64,000 nt of DNA from Amycolatopsis balhimycina FH 1894 (GTDB taxonomy: Bacteria > Actinomycetota > Actinomycetes > Mycobacteriales > Pseudonocardiaceae), in assembly GCF_000384295.1 (NCBI RefSeq), contig NZ_KB913037.1:1159975-1223974 (forward strand), read 5' to 3'. Under the pieces are notes generated by a model. That model saw only the letters and a list, made by a program, of their open reading frames with translations, searched no databases and had not been told where the DNA came from. Shown in pieces: positions 1 through 7,641 of the stretch (within the stretch, counting starts at the first letter, position 1; the number at the start of each line of letters is the position of its first letter). Made by a program: the position numbers and the translations under genes.

Positions 1-38
1 GACGCCGCCTACGCGGCATCCGTGGCCGACCGAACGGA

Positions 39-578
39 GTGACGATGGAAACCCGGCTCGACGAACGGTTCAGCGATCCCGGCACCGAGGCCACCGGCTG
101 GGCCGAAACCACGCGGGCGCTGGAAGAGGCCCAGATCAGCTGGCTCACGACCGTCCGCGCCGACGGCAGGCCGCACGTGACACCGCTGGTCGCGGTGTGG
201 CTGGACGGGACAGTCCACTTCAGCACCGGCGCCACCGAACAGAAGTACCTCAACCTCACGGCGAACCCGAACGTCGTGCTGACCACGGGCCGCAACGCCT
301 GGGACGACGCCCTCGACGTGGTCGTCGAGGGCGTGGCCCGCCGCGTCACGGACCGCCCGACGCTCGACCGGCTCGCCGCGGCCTGGCTGCGGAAGTGGGA
401 CGGCAGCTGGGTTTACGAGGCCACCGACAACGGATTCCGGCAAGGCGACCACGACGACGTCGCGGTCTTCGCCGTCGAACCGGCGAAGGTCCTCGTCTTC
501 GGCCGGCAGCGGACGAACCCCTCGGACACGTCGATGCTGTCCACTGTGGAGTTCACCCACACCAGCCACCGGCTCTGA
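39..578 (+). CDS. Pyridoxamine 5'-phosphate oxidase-like (PPOX) family protein
   Basis: The 179-aa product reads as a small split-beta-barrel flavin- or F420-binding protein of the PPOX superfamily. The N-terminal half has the family signature LTTVRADGRPHVTPL (about residues 35-50), followed by FSTGATEQKYLNL and NPNVVLTTG, the strands that hold the cofactor phosphate in relatives. The C-terminal part VAVFAVEPAKVLVFGR is the usual final strand. Such proteins reduce or oxidise small molecules with FMN or F420; the substrate cannot be read from sequence. The GTG at 39 and an ATG two codons later are both possible starts; both follow ACGGAG. It stands alone, with a strong hairpin 28 nt after its stop. 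Family assignment is secure, substrate unknown. Confidence 0.85.
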   Translation: MTMETRLDERFSDPGTEATGWAETTRALEEAQISWLTTVRADGRPHVTPLVAVWLDGTVHFSTGATEQKYLNLTANPNVVLTTGRNAWDDALDVVVEGVARRVTDRPTLDRLAAAWLRKWDGSWVYEATDNGFRQGDHDDVAVFAVEPAKVLVFGRQRTNPSDTSMLSTVEFTHTSHRL

Positions 579-599
579 CAGGTCAAGCACGGCCCGAGC

Positions 600-980
600 A
601 GCTTCGCCGGCCCGCACCGCGATGCGCGGGCCGGCAACCGGCCGGCGACGGCATCCTCGAGCAACGCCCCGACCGTCTCACGGGCACACGCCTAGTTCGC
701 GCCGATCCCGCCGCCCGCACGACCCGGCCGGCGACGATCTCGACGTCGCCGGTCACGCGGACACCGCGGACCTCGGTGTCACCGGTGAACTCCAGCGGGG
801 CCGAGTGGAACCGCAGCACGACCCGGCGACCGTCCGGGGGCGGCGAGGACCAGTCCACCGTCTCGCGCGGCAAGCCCCGCAAGATCGCTGCGTTCTCGTC
901 AGCGCCGTCAATCGCCGCGGTGCTCCGCGGGTCGTGGGCGTCCACGCCGAGGTTGTCCCGGGCCGCCGCGGTGCGCGCGA
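600..980 (-). pseudogene. Remnant of a ferredoxin/adrenodoxin-NADP+ reductase (FprA-like), C-terminal part
   Basis: The minus-strand translation DGRRVVLRFHSAPLEF (near 810-860) resembles the HRRMVFRFLTSPIEI stretch of FprA-type ferredoxin-NADP reductases, preceded by an ENAAILRGL segment also in place. After a frame change, GIGAN-stop-ACARETVGALLEDAVAGRLPA (near 630-700) matches the family's C-terminal GxIGTNKxxAxETV end. A TAG replaces the expected Lys after Asn. The N-terminal FAD-binding half is absent. Stop codon, frame change and truncation together make this a pseudogene. Up to 1413 I recognise no other gene; a short minus-strand tail ending VPPWVA (near 1345-1400) looks like another 3' fragment. 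Confidence 0.55.
606..635 (+). terminator. Candidate terminator hairpin after the PPOX gene
   Basis: Perfect 10-bp inverted repeat (GCCGGCCCGC / GCGGGCCGGC) with a 10-nt loop, starting 28 nt after the stop at 578. There is no T-run, as is common in actinomycetes. It also lies inside the decayed reductase sequence on the other strand, so its role is inferred from position. Confidence 0.4.
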
Positions 981-1413
981 CCCCCGACACGAGCTGGTCC
1001 GCCGGTTCTACGCACGGACGCTGACCGGCGGCTGGACCGAAACCGACGGCAGCCTCCCGGCCGAGCAACGCGGCTGGCCGGACGCCGCCTACTCCGACAC
1101 GTCCCTGGTCACCGCCCTGTCCTCGGCGGTGATCCCGCCGGTCAACAGGCTGAATGGTCATCTGCCGCGCGTCGCAGGGGTTGGCCGCTACCACGACGGC
1201 ACGACAGCGCCGGGCACCGAGCGGCGTGCCCGGGTGGGGCACAGCGGCTCGAGGTCGTCCTCATCGTCTGCGTCGCCGGCGCTTCGTGGCCGCCGGGCGG
1301 CCGGAGGTCACCAACGGTGACCCCCGGCTCCCGTTGCGGGCCGGCGCTCAGGCAACCCAGGGCGGCACCAGCGCCGCCAGAGGCTTGCGCAGGATCCGCT
1401 TCACCCCTTCGGG

Positions 1414-1785
1414 TCAGCAGACGTCCAGCCACCAGATCGGATCGGTGAACCCGGTGATGTCACCGTTGCGGAGCCAGCCCCAGCTGTTCAGCGAAGGGAC
1501 CCAGGCGTAGGTCTGCCAGCCCCAGATCCCGTTGTGCTGGCACTGCGCATAGATCATCTCGGCCGCGGTCGAGCCGATCGACGAAGGACCGCCGTACTCG
1601 CTGAACACGATGTTCTGCCGGGCGACCCAGATGTAGCCCGGCTGCGGAACCGCCGTCTGCGACGCCGTCTCCTCCGCGATCGCGGGTGCCTCGGCGGCCG
1701 AGGCGCCGGTGGCACCCAGCACGCCGGCGAGCGCGAAGCCGACAGTCAGCGCGGCGGTGATGAGGTACTTCCGGAGAACGCGCAT
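1414..1785 (-). CDS. Small secreted protein, unknown function (paralogue of next gene)
   Basis: The product is 123 aa. The ATG at 1785 is chosen because GGGAGG lies just upstream; a further ATG at 1797 sits before that ribosome site. Residues 1-30 are a classical signal peptide: basic MRVLRKY, a hydrophobic core, then an Ala-X-Ala site (GASA-AE). The mature part is small and aromatic-rich (repeated Trp in WGWQTYAWVP and DPIWWLDVC) with a Cys in the middle and one at the very end, which suggests a disulphide. The signal peptide closely resembles that of the next gene upstream (1835-2116), so the two look like a duplicated secreted family. No function is recognised; an extracellular peptide, inhibitor or surface role would all fit. 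Confidence 0.75.
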   Translation of the reverse strand: MRVLRKYLITAALTVGFALAGVLGATGASAAEAPAIAEETASQTAVPQPGYIWVARQNIVFSEYGGPSSIGSTAAEMIYAQCQHNGIWGWQTYAWVPSLNSWGWLRNGDITGFTDPIWWLDVC

Positions 1786-1834
1786 GTTCCCTCCCATTCG
1801 TGTGCACGTTGTCTTTCCGGGCGAAAACCAGGTC

Positions 1835-2116
1835 CTAAACGCCGACGTAAAGGGCGTACCAACGGCCGGTGCTCTGGTCGTAGTACTCCTGGCAGTAGTA
1901 ATAGGTGGCGCCGCCGTAGGTCACGTACCACAGTCCCGTGGAATGGCAGGCGGACAGATCTCGGGTACTGCCCATGTAGGTCACGCCGGCCACACCGGCC
2001 TGCCCGTGAGCGGCGACTGGTTCGGCCGCCGCGGCCAGCGTGGCGCCCGACGTGCCGATCAGCGCGAGGCCCGCGGTGAACGCGACGACGACAAGACGCT
2101 TCCTGAGATTGCGCAT
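1835..2116 (-). CDS. Small secreted protein, unknown function (tandem paralogue)
   Basis: The product is 93 aa. The start at 2116 is set by GGAGG seven nucleotides upstream; the ATG at 2128 precedes that site. It begins MRNLRKRLVVVAFTAGLAL, a signal peptide matching the neighbouring secreted protein in pattern, and is cut near AAA-AE. The mature ~60 residues are Tyr-rich (YYYCQEYYDQ) with two Cys, probably one disulphide. The gene lies 49 bp upstream of its paralogue in the same direction, so the two may be co-transcribed. It is divergent from a truncated HTH gene; the shared intergenic region holds an 11-bp inverted repeat. No family is recognised. Confidence 0.75.
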   Translation of the reverse strand: MRNLRKRLVVVAFTAGLALIGTSGATLAAAAEPVAAHGQAGVAGVTYMGSTRDLSACHSTGLWYVTYGGATYYYCQEYYDQSTGRWYALYVGV

Positions 2117-2288
2117 GGTTTCCTCCACCCTTCACATGCTCCGGTCACGGGGTTCACGCGTAGGACGCCCCGCGTCGAGGCGTTCCCGGCAGACCGTTGC
2201 TCCCCTGATCCCCCCGGCTGTCCGGCGCTCCGGCATCCAGGAACTGAAGTTCCCACCGGAAGGTGGGCGGCGACCACCCACACGAAGC

Positions 2289-2327
2289 CCCACACTTCAG
2301 TGAGTAAGCGCTACCATGAAGTGTGGG
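2289..2327. promoter_or_regulatory. 11-bp perfect inverted repeat overlapping a GTG start
   Basis: CCCACACTTCA (2289-2299) is mirrored by TGAAGTGTGGG (2317-2327) with a 17-nt spacer. The right arm covers the GTG at 2323 that opens the HTH gene fragment. The arms are AT-richer than the surroundings. Position suggests an operator for the divergent HTH gene and the secreted-protein pair, or an RNA hairpin masking the start. Confidence 0.45.
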
Positions 2328-2510
2328 AGTTCTTCGGGAATCCTTCGGTGCCCAGCTGCGGAGGTTACGGGAGCACACGTCCCTGCCCCAGGAGCAACTG
2401 GCCCAGCGAGCTGGCGTGAGCGCCAAAGCGATCCGCGCGCTGGAACGGGAGGAGCGCCGCCACCCCTATCCCAACACCGTTTCCGCCCTGGCAACCGCGT
2501 TCGGACTGCA
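2323..2510 (+). pseudogene. Truncated XRE-type HTH regulator (N-terminal domain only)
   Basis: The translation FGAQLRRLREHTSLPQEQLA and then RAGVSAKAIRALEREERR is a clear XRE/Cro-type helix-turn-helix of the kind that opens AfsR-like or NB-ARC/TPR regulators in actinomycetes. Homology-like sequence ends after about 60 residues (ALATAFGLHA). The frame stays open beyond that but becomes low-complexity and runs antisense to other sequence. The GTG start lies inside an inverted repeat. I read it as the 5' stub of a larger regulator cut off at about 2510 by the edge of the biosynthetic locus. A functional 60-70-aa DNA-binding protein cannot be excluded. Confidence 0.6.
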
Positions 2511-2579
2511 CGCGCGTTTCCCCGCCGGGTCGTCGGGATCCAGAACTGGCGTGGCCGGCTCGTCGACGTGCTGTGCCAT
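2466..2579 (-). pseudogene. 5' stub of an unidentified gene downstream of the VOC gene
   Basis: An ATG at 2579 preceded by GAGGGGAG opens a short frame MAQHVDEPATPVLDPDDPAG that follows the VOC gene in the same direction after 79 bp. After about 22 codons it runs into DNA that encodes the HTH fragment on the other strand. A gene start with a good ribosome site that stops at this junction suggests that the last gene of the operon was cut off here. Family not recognised. Confidence 0.35.
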
Positions 2580-2658
2580 GGTGGTGATTCTCCCCTCTGT
2601 GAACGCCCACGCCAAGCCTGGAAACGACCCTTCAGGGTACGTTCCGGAATTCTGCCGG

Positions 2659-3072
2659 TCAGGGTTTCGCGTACTCGACGAGCTCGACGAGCAAGCCGGT
2701 CGCGGGGCCCAAGTGGGCGAACGCGACTCGCAGACCGTCCTGCCCACCCGGTCGCGGCGCGCTGTCGACCAGGACCGCGCCGCGGTTTTCCAAGGCCGCG
2801 AGCTCGGCTTCGATGTCGTCGACTTCGAAGGCGACGTGGTGCAGGCCGGGGCCCCGGCGGGCGAGCTGGCCGCTGACCATGTCACCGTCGCTCGCCGGGG
2901 CGACGACCTCGATCGCCGTGCGATCGCCTGCGCAGTGCCAGAACTGGCAGGCGACGTGGTAGGTGTCGACGACGTCGGTACCGCCCGGCTGCATGGTCAG
3001 CATGCGCAGGCCGACGCCCGCGGCGGCCAGGTCGGCGACGACGACACCGACGTGGTCGATCCGGCGGATCAC
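2659..3072 (-). CDS. VOC-family protein, methylmalonyl-CoA epimerase-like
   Basis: The 137-aa product is a vicinal-oxygen-chelate fold protein. RIDHVGVVVADL opens the first beta-alpha-beta-beta-beta unit and GPGLHHVAFEVDDIEAELA the second, with VELVEY at the end. Candidate metal ligands are His7, a Glu in AIEVVAP, the His in GLHHVAF and the Glu in LLVELVE, the arrangement seen in methylmalonyl-CoA epimerases and glyoxalase-like enzymes. GTG start at 3072, overlapping the carrier-protein stop by GTGA, so the two are translationally coupled. As the last complete gene of the operon it may epimerise or isomerise a carrier-bound or CoA-bound building block or handle the glyceryl-derived unit; the true substrate is unknown. 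Confidence 0.8.
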   Translation of the reverse strand: MIRRIDHVGVVVADLAAAGVGLRMLTMQPGGTDVVDTYHVACQFWHCAGDRTAIEVVAPASDGDMVSGQLARRGPGLHHVAFEVDDIEAELAALENRGAVLVDSAPRPGGQDGLRVAFAHLGPATGLLVELVEYAKP

Positions 3073-3305
3073 GGCGCGACCACCGCGGCACTGACCAAAG
3101 TGGACAGTTCGGCGACGTCGGCGACCTTGAAGTAGGCACGCAGGTCCAGTGAGACGCCGAAGGTCGATTCGATCTGGGTCAGCAGCCGCAGCGCGGCGAG
3201 GCTGGTCCAGTTGCCCAGGCTCTCGAACTTGGAGAACGCCGAGATTTCGGGGTTGTCCGTGACGCCCTCGACGAGGCCGACGAGCGTTCCGGTGACGTCA
3301 GACAT
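3069..3305 (-). CDS. Discrete acyl carrier protein (WTSL-type), partner of FkbH-like protein
   Basis: The 78-aa product is a stand-alone carrier protein. Its helix II start reads ESLGNWTSLAALRLL; the Ser in WTSL is the expected phosphopantetheine site, but the usual preceding Asp (DSL) is Thr. The remainder (TQIESTFGVSLDL, then FKVADVAELSTLV) is normal carrier helix II-III sequence. The ATG at 3305 lies inside the 3' end of the FkbH-like gene (8-bp overlap ATGTCTGA), as expected for an enzyme and its dedicated carrier. By analogy with FkbH systems it would carry the glyceryl thioester. The other discrete carrier of the locus has the same WTSL motif. Confidence 0.85.
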   Translation of the reverse strand: MSDVTGTLVGLVEGVTDNPEISAFSKFESLGNWTSLAALRLLTQIESTFGVSLDLRAYFKVADVAELSTLVSAAVVAP

Positions 3306-5139
3306 GGGTGAACTCCTCCAGGGTGATCCATTCCGGGACGGGAACGGCGTTGGTGGTGAGGTCGAGGGCGTACCGCCCGCCGGGCAGGACACCGAAGTCG
3401 GTGACGAGCCCCGCCGCGGCCTTGTTCCGCTCCCCCGGCCGGTACACCGCGTGCAGGGCCGTGACCCCCGCGGCGCGGGCCATGGCCGCGAGCCGGGCCA
3501 GCACGGCGTGCTCGACCCCGCGCGCGAACACTCGGCAGCTCATCACGAAGTTCTCGATGAGCCAGTGCCCGGCTCCGCGGGTCACCCAGACCGCCCCGAC
3601 GATGCCTTCGCTGCCGAACCGGTCCTCGACCTCGAAGCCCAGCACGAGGTGGTCCGGCGACGCGGCCATCTCGCGGGTGCGGCCCTCGGTGTGCGCCCGG
3701 GGAGCGAGGTTGAACTGGTTCGTGCGGAGGCCGAGCTGGATCACCCGCGGCAGGCTGTATTCGTCGGCCGGGGCGATCCGCACGCGCAGGCCGAGCTCGG
3801 TCAGGTAGTCCTCCGCCGAGTCGATCGAGGCCGCGAACTGCTCGCGGTCGGCCCTCGCGCGGTACATCGACGTGCGCTCGCGGTCGGTCGACGTCGTGGC
3901 GACGGCGCCGAAGAACTGCGGCTCCAGCACGGCCGCAAGGTGCCCGGCCGGGTCGCCGTCGAGCTGGACGACCGTCGCTTCCGGGAGCTCGCGGCGGACG
4001 AGGTCGCATTCGAACGGGCTGTCGTCGGCGAACACCACGCTGTCCAGCCCGAGGTTCAGCGCCTGCACCACCTGCCGGATGTTGTGGTCCTTCCGGCCCC
4101 AGTTCGCGATGCGCGCGACGAAGTCGTCCGATCGCAGGACCTGCTCGGGATGGCCGGTAAGCACCGAGTCGACCAGCGCCTGCTCGTTCTTGCTGCACAC
4201 CGCGAGCAGGACGCCCTGGCTGCGCAGGCCGGCCAGGGCACGCTGCAGGCCGGTGTAGCAGTTGCCCGGATAGCCGCCCCCGAGCTGGATGCCATCCGGG
4301 CCGTCGTCGCCGAGCACACCGCCCCACAACGTGTTGTCCAGGTCCAGGACCAGCAGCTTCTTCGCCAGTCCCGACGCGGCCCGGCAGAACGCCGCCGCCT
4401 CGCGGGCGTACGCGAGCTCGACCGCGGGCGTCCACGCCATGCCGGCGAACCGGTACAGCCGGTCGTCGCGCACCGGTCCCGGTACGTCGGCCAGCAGCGC
4501 CTCGAAGTCGAGGACCTGGACCGCCGGGTGGTCCGCGGCCAGCCGCAGCAACCGGGAGTTGACCTCCCGCCACAGCCTGCCCAGCTCGGCCCGTCCGGCG
4601 AACCCGATCACCTTGCGCTGTTCGGGCCGCGACAGGGCGACCGTGTGCAGCACGACTGTGCTCGCCGAGCGCCGCACGAATCCGGCCACGGCCTGCTCGA
4701 GCAGCGTGAGCCGGCCGTCGATCCGCTCGGCCAGTCCGGCCAGGTCGGCCGGGTCCCACGTCTGCGGCAGCAGCGCCTGGTCGTGCAGCAGGCACAAGGT
4801 GACGTCAGGAGCGAAGCCCGCCAGGGCCGAGCCGGGATCCGCCAGCTCGACCAGCAGCTGGTCGAAGCCGGCGACGTGCAGCTGCGGCTCGATGCCCACC
4901 CGCAGCAGTTCCAGGCGGAGCATCGGCGCGACGTTCTCGGCGGTGAAGGTTCCGGCGACCGCGACCTTCACCGGCTGCAGCGCTTTCGGCGAGATCCGGG
5001 CGGACGCGACGCCGTCCAGCAGCCGGCCCGCTTCGGCGTGCACCGCCGGCCGCAACGAATCCAGCGCCGCCAGCAGGCCCTGGTCCGGTGCCGCCTCCGG
5101 GTTCCGGACCGCGCGGATCCGGGTGAGGATGTCTTCCAC
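3298..5139 (-). CDS. FkbH-like HAD-family glyceryl transferase/phosphatase
   Basis: The 613-aa product has the full FkbH-like layout. An N-terminal SGNH-like region contains VAGTFT (about residues 61-66) and FDQLLVELAD. The HAD domain has KLLVLDLDNTLWGGVLGDDG (Asp266 and Asp268 as nucleophile/acid), LLAVCSKNEQ and VVFADDSPFECD. A C-terminal GNAT-like domain contains LGLRTNQFNLAPR and a MSCRVFARGVEHAVL motif. Characterised relatives take 1,3-bisphosphoglycerate, remove phosphate and load a glyceryl group onto a carrier protein, for methoxymalonyl-ACP or tetronate pathways. GTG start with AAAGGAG upstream; 12 bp after the KASIII-fusion stop and overlapping the carrier gene. The genes that turn glyceryl-ACP into methoxymalonyl-ACP are not in the window, so the glyceryl unit may be used directly. 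Confidence 0.93.
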   Translation of the reverse strand: MEDILTRIRAVRNPEAAPDQGLLAALDSLRPAVHAEAGRLLDGVASARISPKALQPVKVAVAGTFTAENVAPMLRLELLRVGIEPQLHVAGFDQLLVELADPGSALAGFAPDVTLCLLHDQALLPQTWDPADLAGLAERIDGRLTLLEQAVAGFVRRSASTVVLHTVALSRPEQRKVIGFAGRAELGRLWREVNSRLLRLAADHPAVQVLDFEALLADVPGPVRDDRLYRFAGMAWTPAVELAYAREAAAFCRAASGLAKKLLVLDLDNTLWGGVLGDDGPDGIQLGGGYPGNCYTGLQRALAGLRSQGVLLAVCSKNEQALVDSVLTGHPEQVLRSDDFVARIANWGRKDHNIRQVVQALNLGLDSVVFADDSPFECDLVRRELPEATVVQLDGDPAGHLAAVLEPQFFGAVATTSTDRERTSMYRARADREQFAASIDSAEDYLTELGLRVRIAPADEYSLPRVIQLGLRTNQFNLAPRAHTEGRTREMAASPDHLVLGFEVEDRFGSEGIVGAVWVTRGAGHWLIENFVMSCRVFARGVEHAVLARLAAMARAAGVTALHAVYRPGERNKAAAGLVTDFGVLPGGRYALDLTTNAVPVPEWITLEEFTHV

Positions 5140-5151
5140 GGTTTTCTCCTT

Positions 5152-7641
5152 TCACACCCGCAGCAGCGTGCAGACCCAGTGCATGCCGCTGCTCGTACTG
5201 GTCAGTGCCACCAGGTCGCCCGCGGCCAGTTCGCCGTCACCGAGCAACCGCTCCAGGGTCAGCAGCTGGTCGGCGCAGCCGACGTGGCCGAGCTCGAGCG
5301 CGATTTCCCGGTTGGTCGACTCGAGGGGGATACCGAAGTCCGATGCGAGGTCGGCCAGCTGCCGGGCGTTGTCGTTGAAATGGATCACCCGCCGCAGGTC
5401 CGCGCGGGCGACGCCGGCACGGCTGCACGCGGCGTCGACGACCTCGCGGCTGCGAGCCCGGATCATCGAGACGAAGGTGAACATCTTCCGGACGTCTCCG
5501 GCGAAGAAGTCGTCCAGCCGGTCCTGCGGGCTGCGGACCTGCGGCTGCTCCCCGTCCCCCGCGGTGAACGGCCGCGCGGCACCGCCGACGTCCATCCGCA
5601 TGAAGTCGGCGTAGGTGCCGTCGGTGATGATCTCGGTGGCGAGCCACGCGCACGAGCCGTGGTCGCGCCGGATCACCGCGGCGGCCGCGCCGTCGGAGTA
5701 GATGCTCGTGTTGATCTCCATCCGGTTCCAGTAGGGTTCGGCGACCCGGTTGGCGCCGACCACGAGTGCGGTCCGGTAGCCCGGATGCGCGGCGAACTTG
5801 CCGGCCACCAGGTCGAAGGCGGCCACGCCGCCCCCGCACGCCTGGTTGACCAGCAGCGCTTCGGCGCCGCTCGCCCCGAGCCGGGCCTGGGTCGCCGCCG
5901 CGGGATCCCAGTAGAGGTATTCGGCGAGATCGGCGATGGCGAGCACGACCAGGTCGACGTCCTCCGCCGCGACGCCCGCCTCGGCCAGGGCCTGCTCCCC
6001 CGCGGCGACGGCCAGGTCGGTCAGCCCGACGCCCTCCGGGGCGCGGTGGAACGTCCGGTAGCCCCAGCCGCGGACGCGGTCGAGGTCGGTCGTGTAGTCC
6101 GGCGCCGCACTGTCCACATCGGAGGGTTCGGGCAGCGACCGGCCGAACGCGACGATCCCGAACGGCACCACCGGACCGGCCACGGCCGGCCCGTCCCTCG
6201 TTCCGGCGTGCACCGAGGGGAAGTTCTCCGCCGCGGTGCGCAGGAACGTCGTCGCGGCGGCGTTGTGCTCGGTGTCCTGGAAGCGGAACACGACCTCGTC
6301 GCCCTCGGCGCGGCGGAGGATCTCCCCCAGCACCGCGTCCTCGACCTCCTTGCCCAGCACCGGGCAGGACAGCGAAAACAGGTCGACCAGGCACACGCCG
6401 TCCGCCCGGTGCAGGCCGACGGCACCGCTGACGCCGTAGTCGCCGAACCGGTCGCGCACCGAAACGGCCACGACCTCGTCGGCGCACCCGGCGATCTCGT
6501 CGGCGCCCTGGCCGTTCCCGAGCGTGAAGTCCTTCGCCCTGGCGACCACTTCGGATACCTTGGCCAGGTGCTCCTGCGCCGGTGAGAACCCGACCTCGAC
6601 GTTCAGGCTCGCCACGAAGCCGGTCAGCGAAACCCCGGAAGCCACCGAGGCGGCCGGTGACACTTCCGGCGCCACCGGCTCCCCCGCCTTCCGGATCGGC
6701 GCCGGCCGGTCGAACAGCCCGGCCGCCAGCAGCTGCCCCGGCCACGACTCCGGCTGCCGCTCCAGCAGCAGCCCGCCCCGCTCCGGATCGGCGGTGATCA
6801 GCAACGCGACCCCGGGCTCCCCGGCGAACTCGACGAGTTCGGGACAGTCGCGCGCCAGCTCGTCCCACACGTCACCGGTGGCCCGGAACGAGATCCGCAC
6901 GCCGGCGCGGTGCAGTTCGAGCACCGGTTCCCGCAGCTGGGCGAGTCCCCCGGCCAGGCTGTCCACATCGAATTCGACCGCCCGGCAGGCGGAGCCGTAC
7001 CGCGTGCCCAGCACCCGGGCGAGCTGCCCGCCGAGGCTCGCGAACAGCTCCTCCGTGTAGGGCACCTTGGCCAGCCGGAACATCGTCGGGTGGTGGGCCC
7101 GGCCGCTGCCCATCGCGCGGACGGCCTCCTCGGTGTCCGCCAGGTACACGTTGGGCAGGCCCGCCAGCTTCGAGCGGACCGCGTCCCGGGCCCGGTGTGC
7201 CTCGGCGACGACCCCGGTGACGCGCCCGGCGTCACCGGCACCGAAGGTCCGCGCCTCCGGGAGCGCGGGAAGCACGAACACCACCGCCCCACTCCACCGG
7301 CCGATGGTCGGCACCGCCGCCGAGGCCACGTCGAGCAGATCGGCGGTCCACTTCGGACCGCTCTCGCCCAGTTCCTCGAACCGGGGTGCCACGATGAGCA
7401 CGTCCGGGTTCGTGCGAGCCACGACACCGTCGTCGTCCAGGCACTGCCGGACGATCTGGCCGAAGGGGCCGACGTCGAACGCCGCGGGCAAGCCGGCATC
7501 GTGCAGGGCCATCCCGAGGTAGGGCACGATCTGGTCGATCGTGTAGCTGGCGAGCAGGCCGATCCGCAGCGCCGGCCTGGTCTCCGACCGGGAGGCCGCG
7601 CGCCACGAGGACCGCATTTCGCCGGGTGTCAGCGCACTCAT
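5152..7641 (-). CDS. Fusion: degenerate FkbH-like region + KASIII (FabH-like) domain
   Basis: The 829-aa product has two parts. Residues 25-110 match the N-terminal half of FkbH proteins (FDVGPFGQIVRQCLDDDG). A shortened HAD-like stretch holds only FDVDSLAGG (224-232) in place of DLDNTLWGG. Residues 340-450 match the GNAT-like FkbH C-terminus (VRDRFGDYGVSGAVGL, FSLSCPVLGKEVEDAVL). Residues 490-829 form a ketosynthase III: active-site Cys602 in NQACGGGVAAFD, His754 in VIHFNDN and Asp791 in GHVGCADQL, where FabH would have Asn in a GNTSAAS motif. A Cys-His-Asp triad is known from acyl-transferring KASIII enzymes such as CerJ, so acyl transfer or condensation onto a carrier-bound glyceryl-type unit is plausible. 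ATGA overlap with the upstream carrier gene fixes the start. Confidence 0.85.
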   Translation of the reverse strand: MSALTPGEMRSSWRAASRSETRPALRIGLLASYTIDQIVPYLGMALHDAGLPAAFDVGPFGQIVRQCLDDDGVVARTNPDVLIVAPRFEELGESGPKWTADLLDVASAAVPTIGRWSGAVVFVLPALPEARTFGAGDAGRVTGVVAEAHRARDAVRSKLAGLPNVYLADTEEAVRAMGSGRAHHPTMFRLAKVPYTEELFASLGGQLARVLGTRYGSACRAVEFDVDSLAGGLAQLREPVLELHRAGVRISFRATGDVWDELARDCPELVEFAGEPGVALLITADPERGGLLLERQPESWPGQLLAAGLFDRPAPIRKAGEPVAPEVSPAASVASGVSLTGFVASLNVEVGFSPAQEHLAKVSEVVARAKDFTLGNGQGADEIAGCADEVVAVSVRDRFGDYGVSGAVGLHRADGVCLVDLFSLSCPVLGKEVEDAVLGEILRRAEGDEVVFRFQDTEHNAAATTFLRTAAENFPSVHAGTRDGPAVAGPVVPFGIVAFGRSLPEPSDVDSAAPDYTTDLDRVRGWGYRTFHRAPEGVGLTDLAVAAGEQALAEAGVAAEDVDLVVLAIADLAEYLYWDPAAATQARLGASGAEALLVNQACGGGVAAFDLVAGKFAAHPGYRTALVVGANRVAEPYWNRMEINTSIYSDGAAAAVIRRDHGSCAWLATEIITDGTYADFMRMDVGGAARPFTAGDGEQPQVRSPQDRLDDFFAGDVRKMFTFVSMIRARSREVVDAACSRAGVARADLRRVIHFNDNARQLADLASDFGIPLESTNREIALELGHVGCADQLLTLERLLGDGELAAGDLVALTSTSSGMHWVCTLLRV

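Noticed and set aside
3211..6585. Very long plus-strand open frames opposite the FkbH, KASIII and NRPS genes (also 7964-13297 and 20843-25975)
   Set aside because: They run antisense to genes with clear domains, are rich in Arg/Gly/Pro/His and match no family. They result from high GC at third codon positions.
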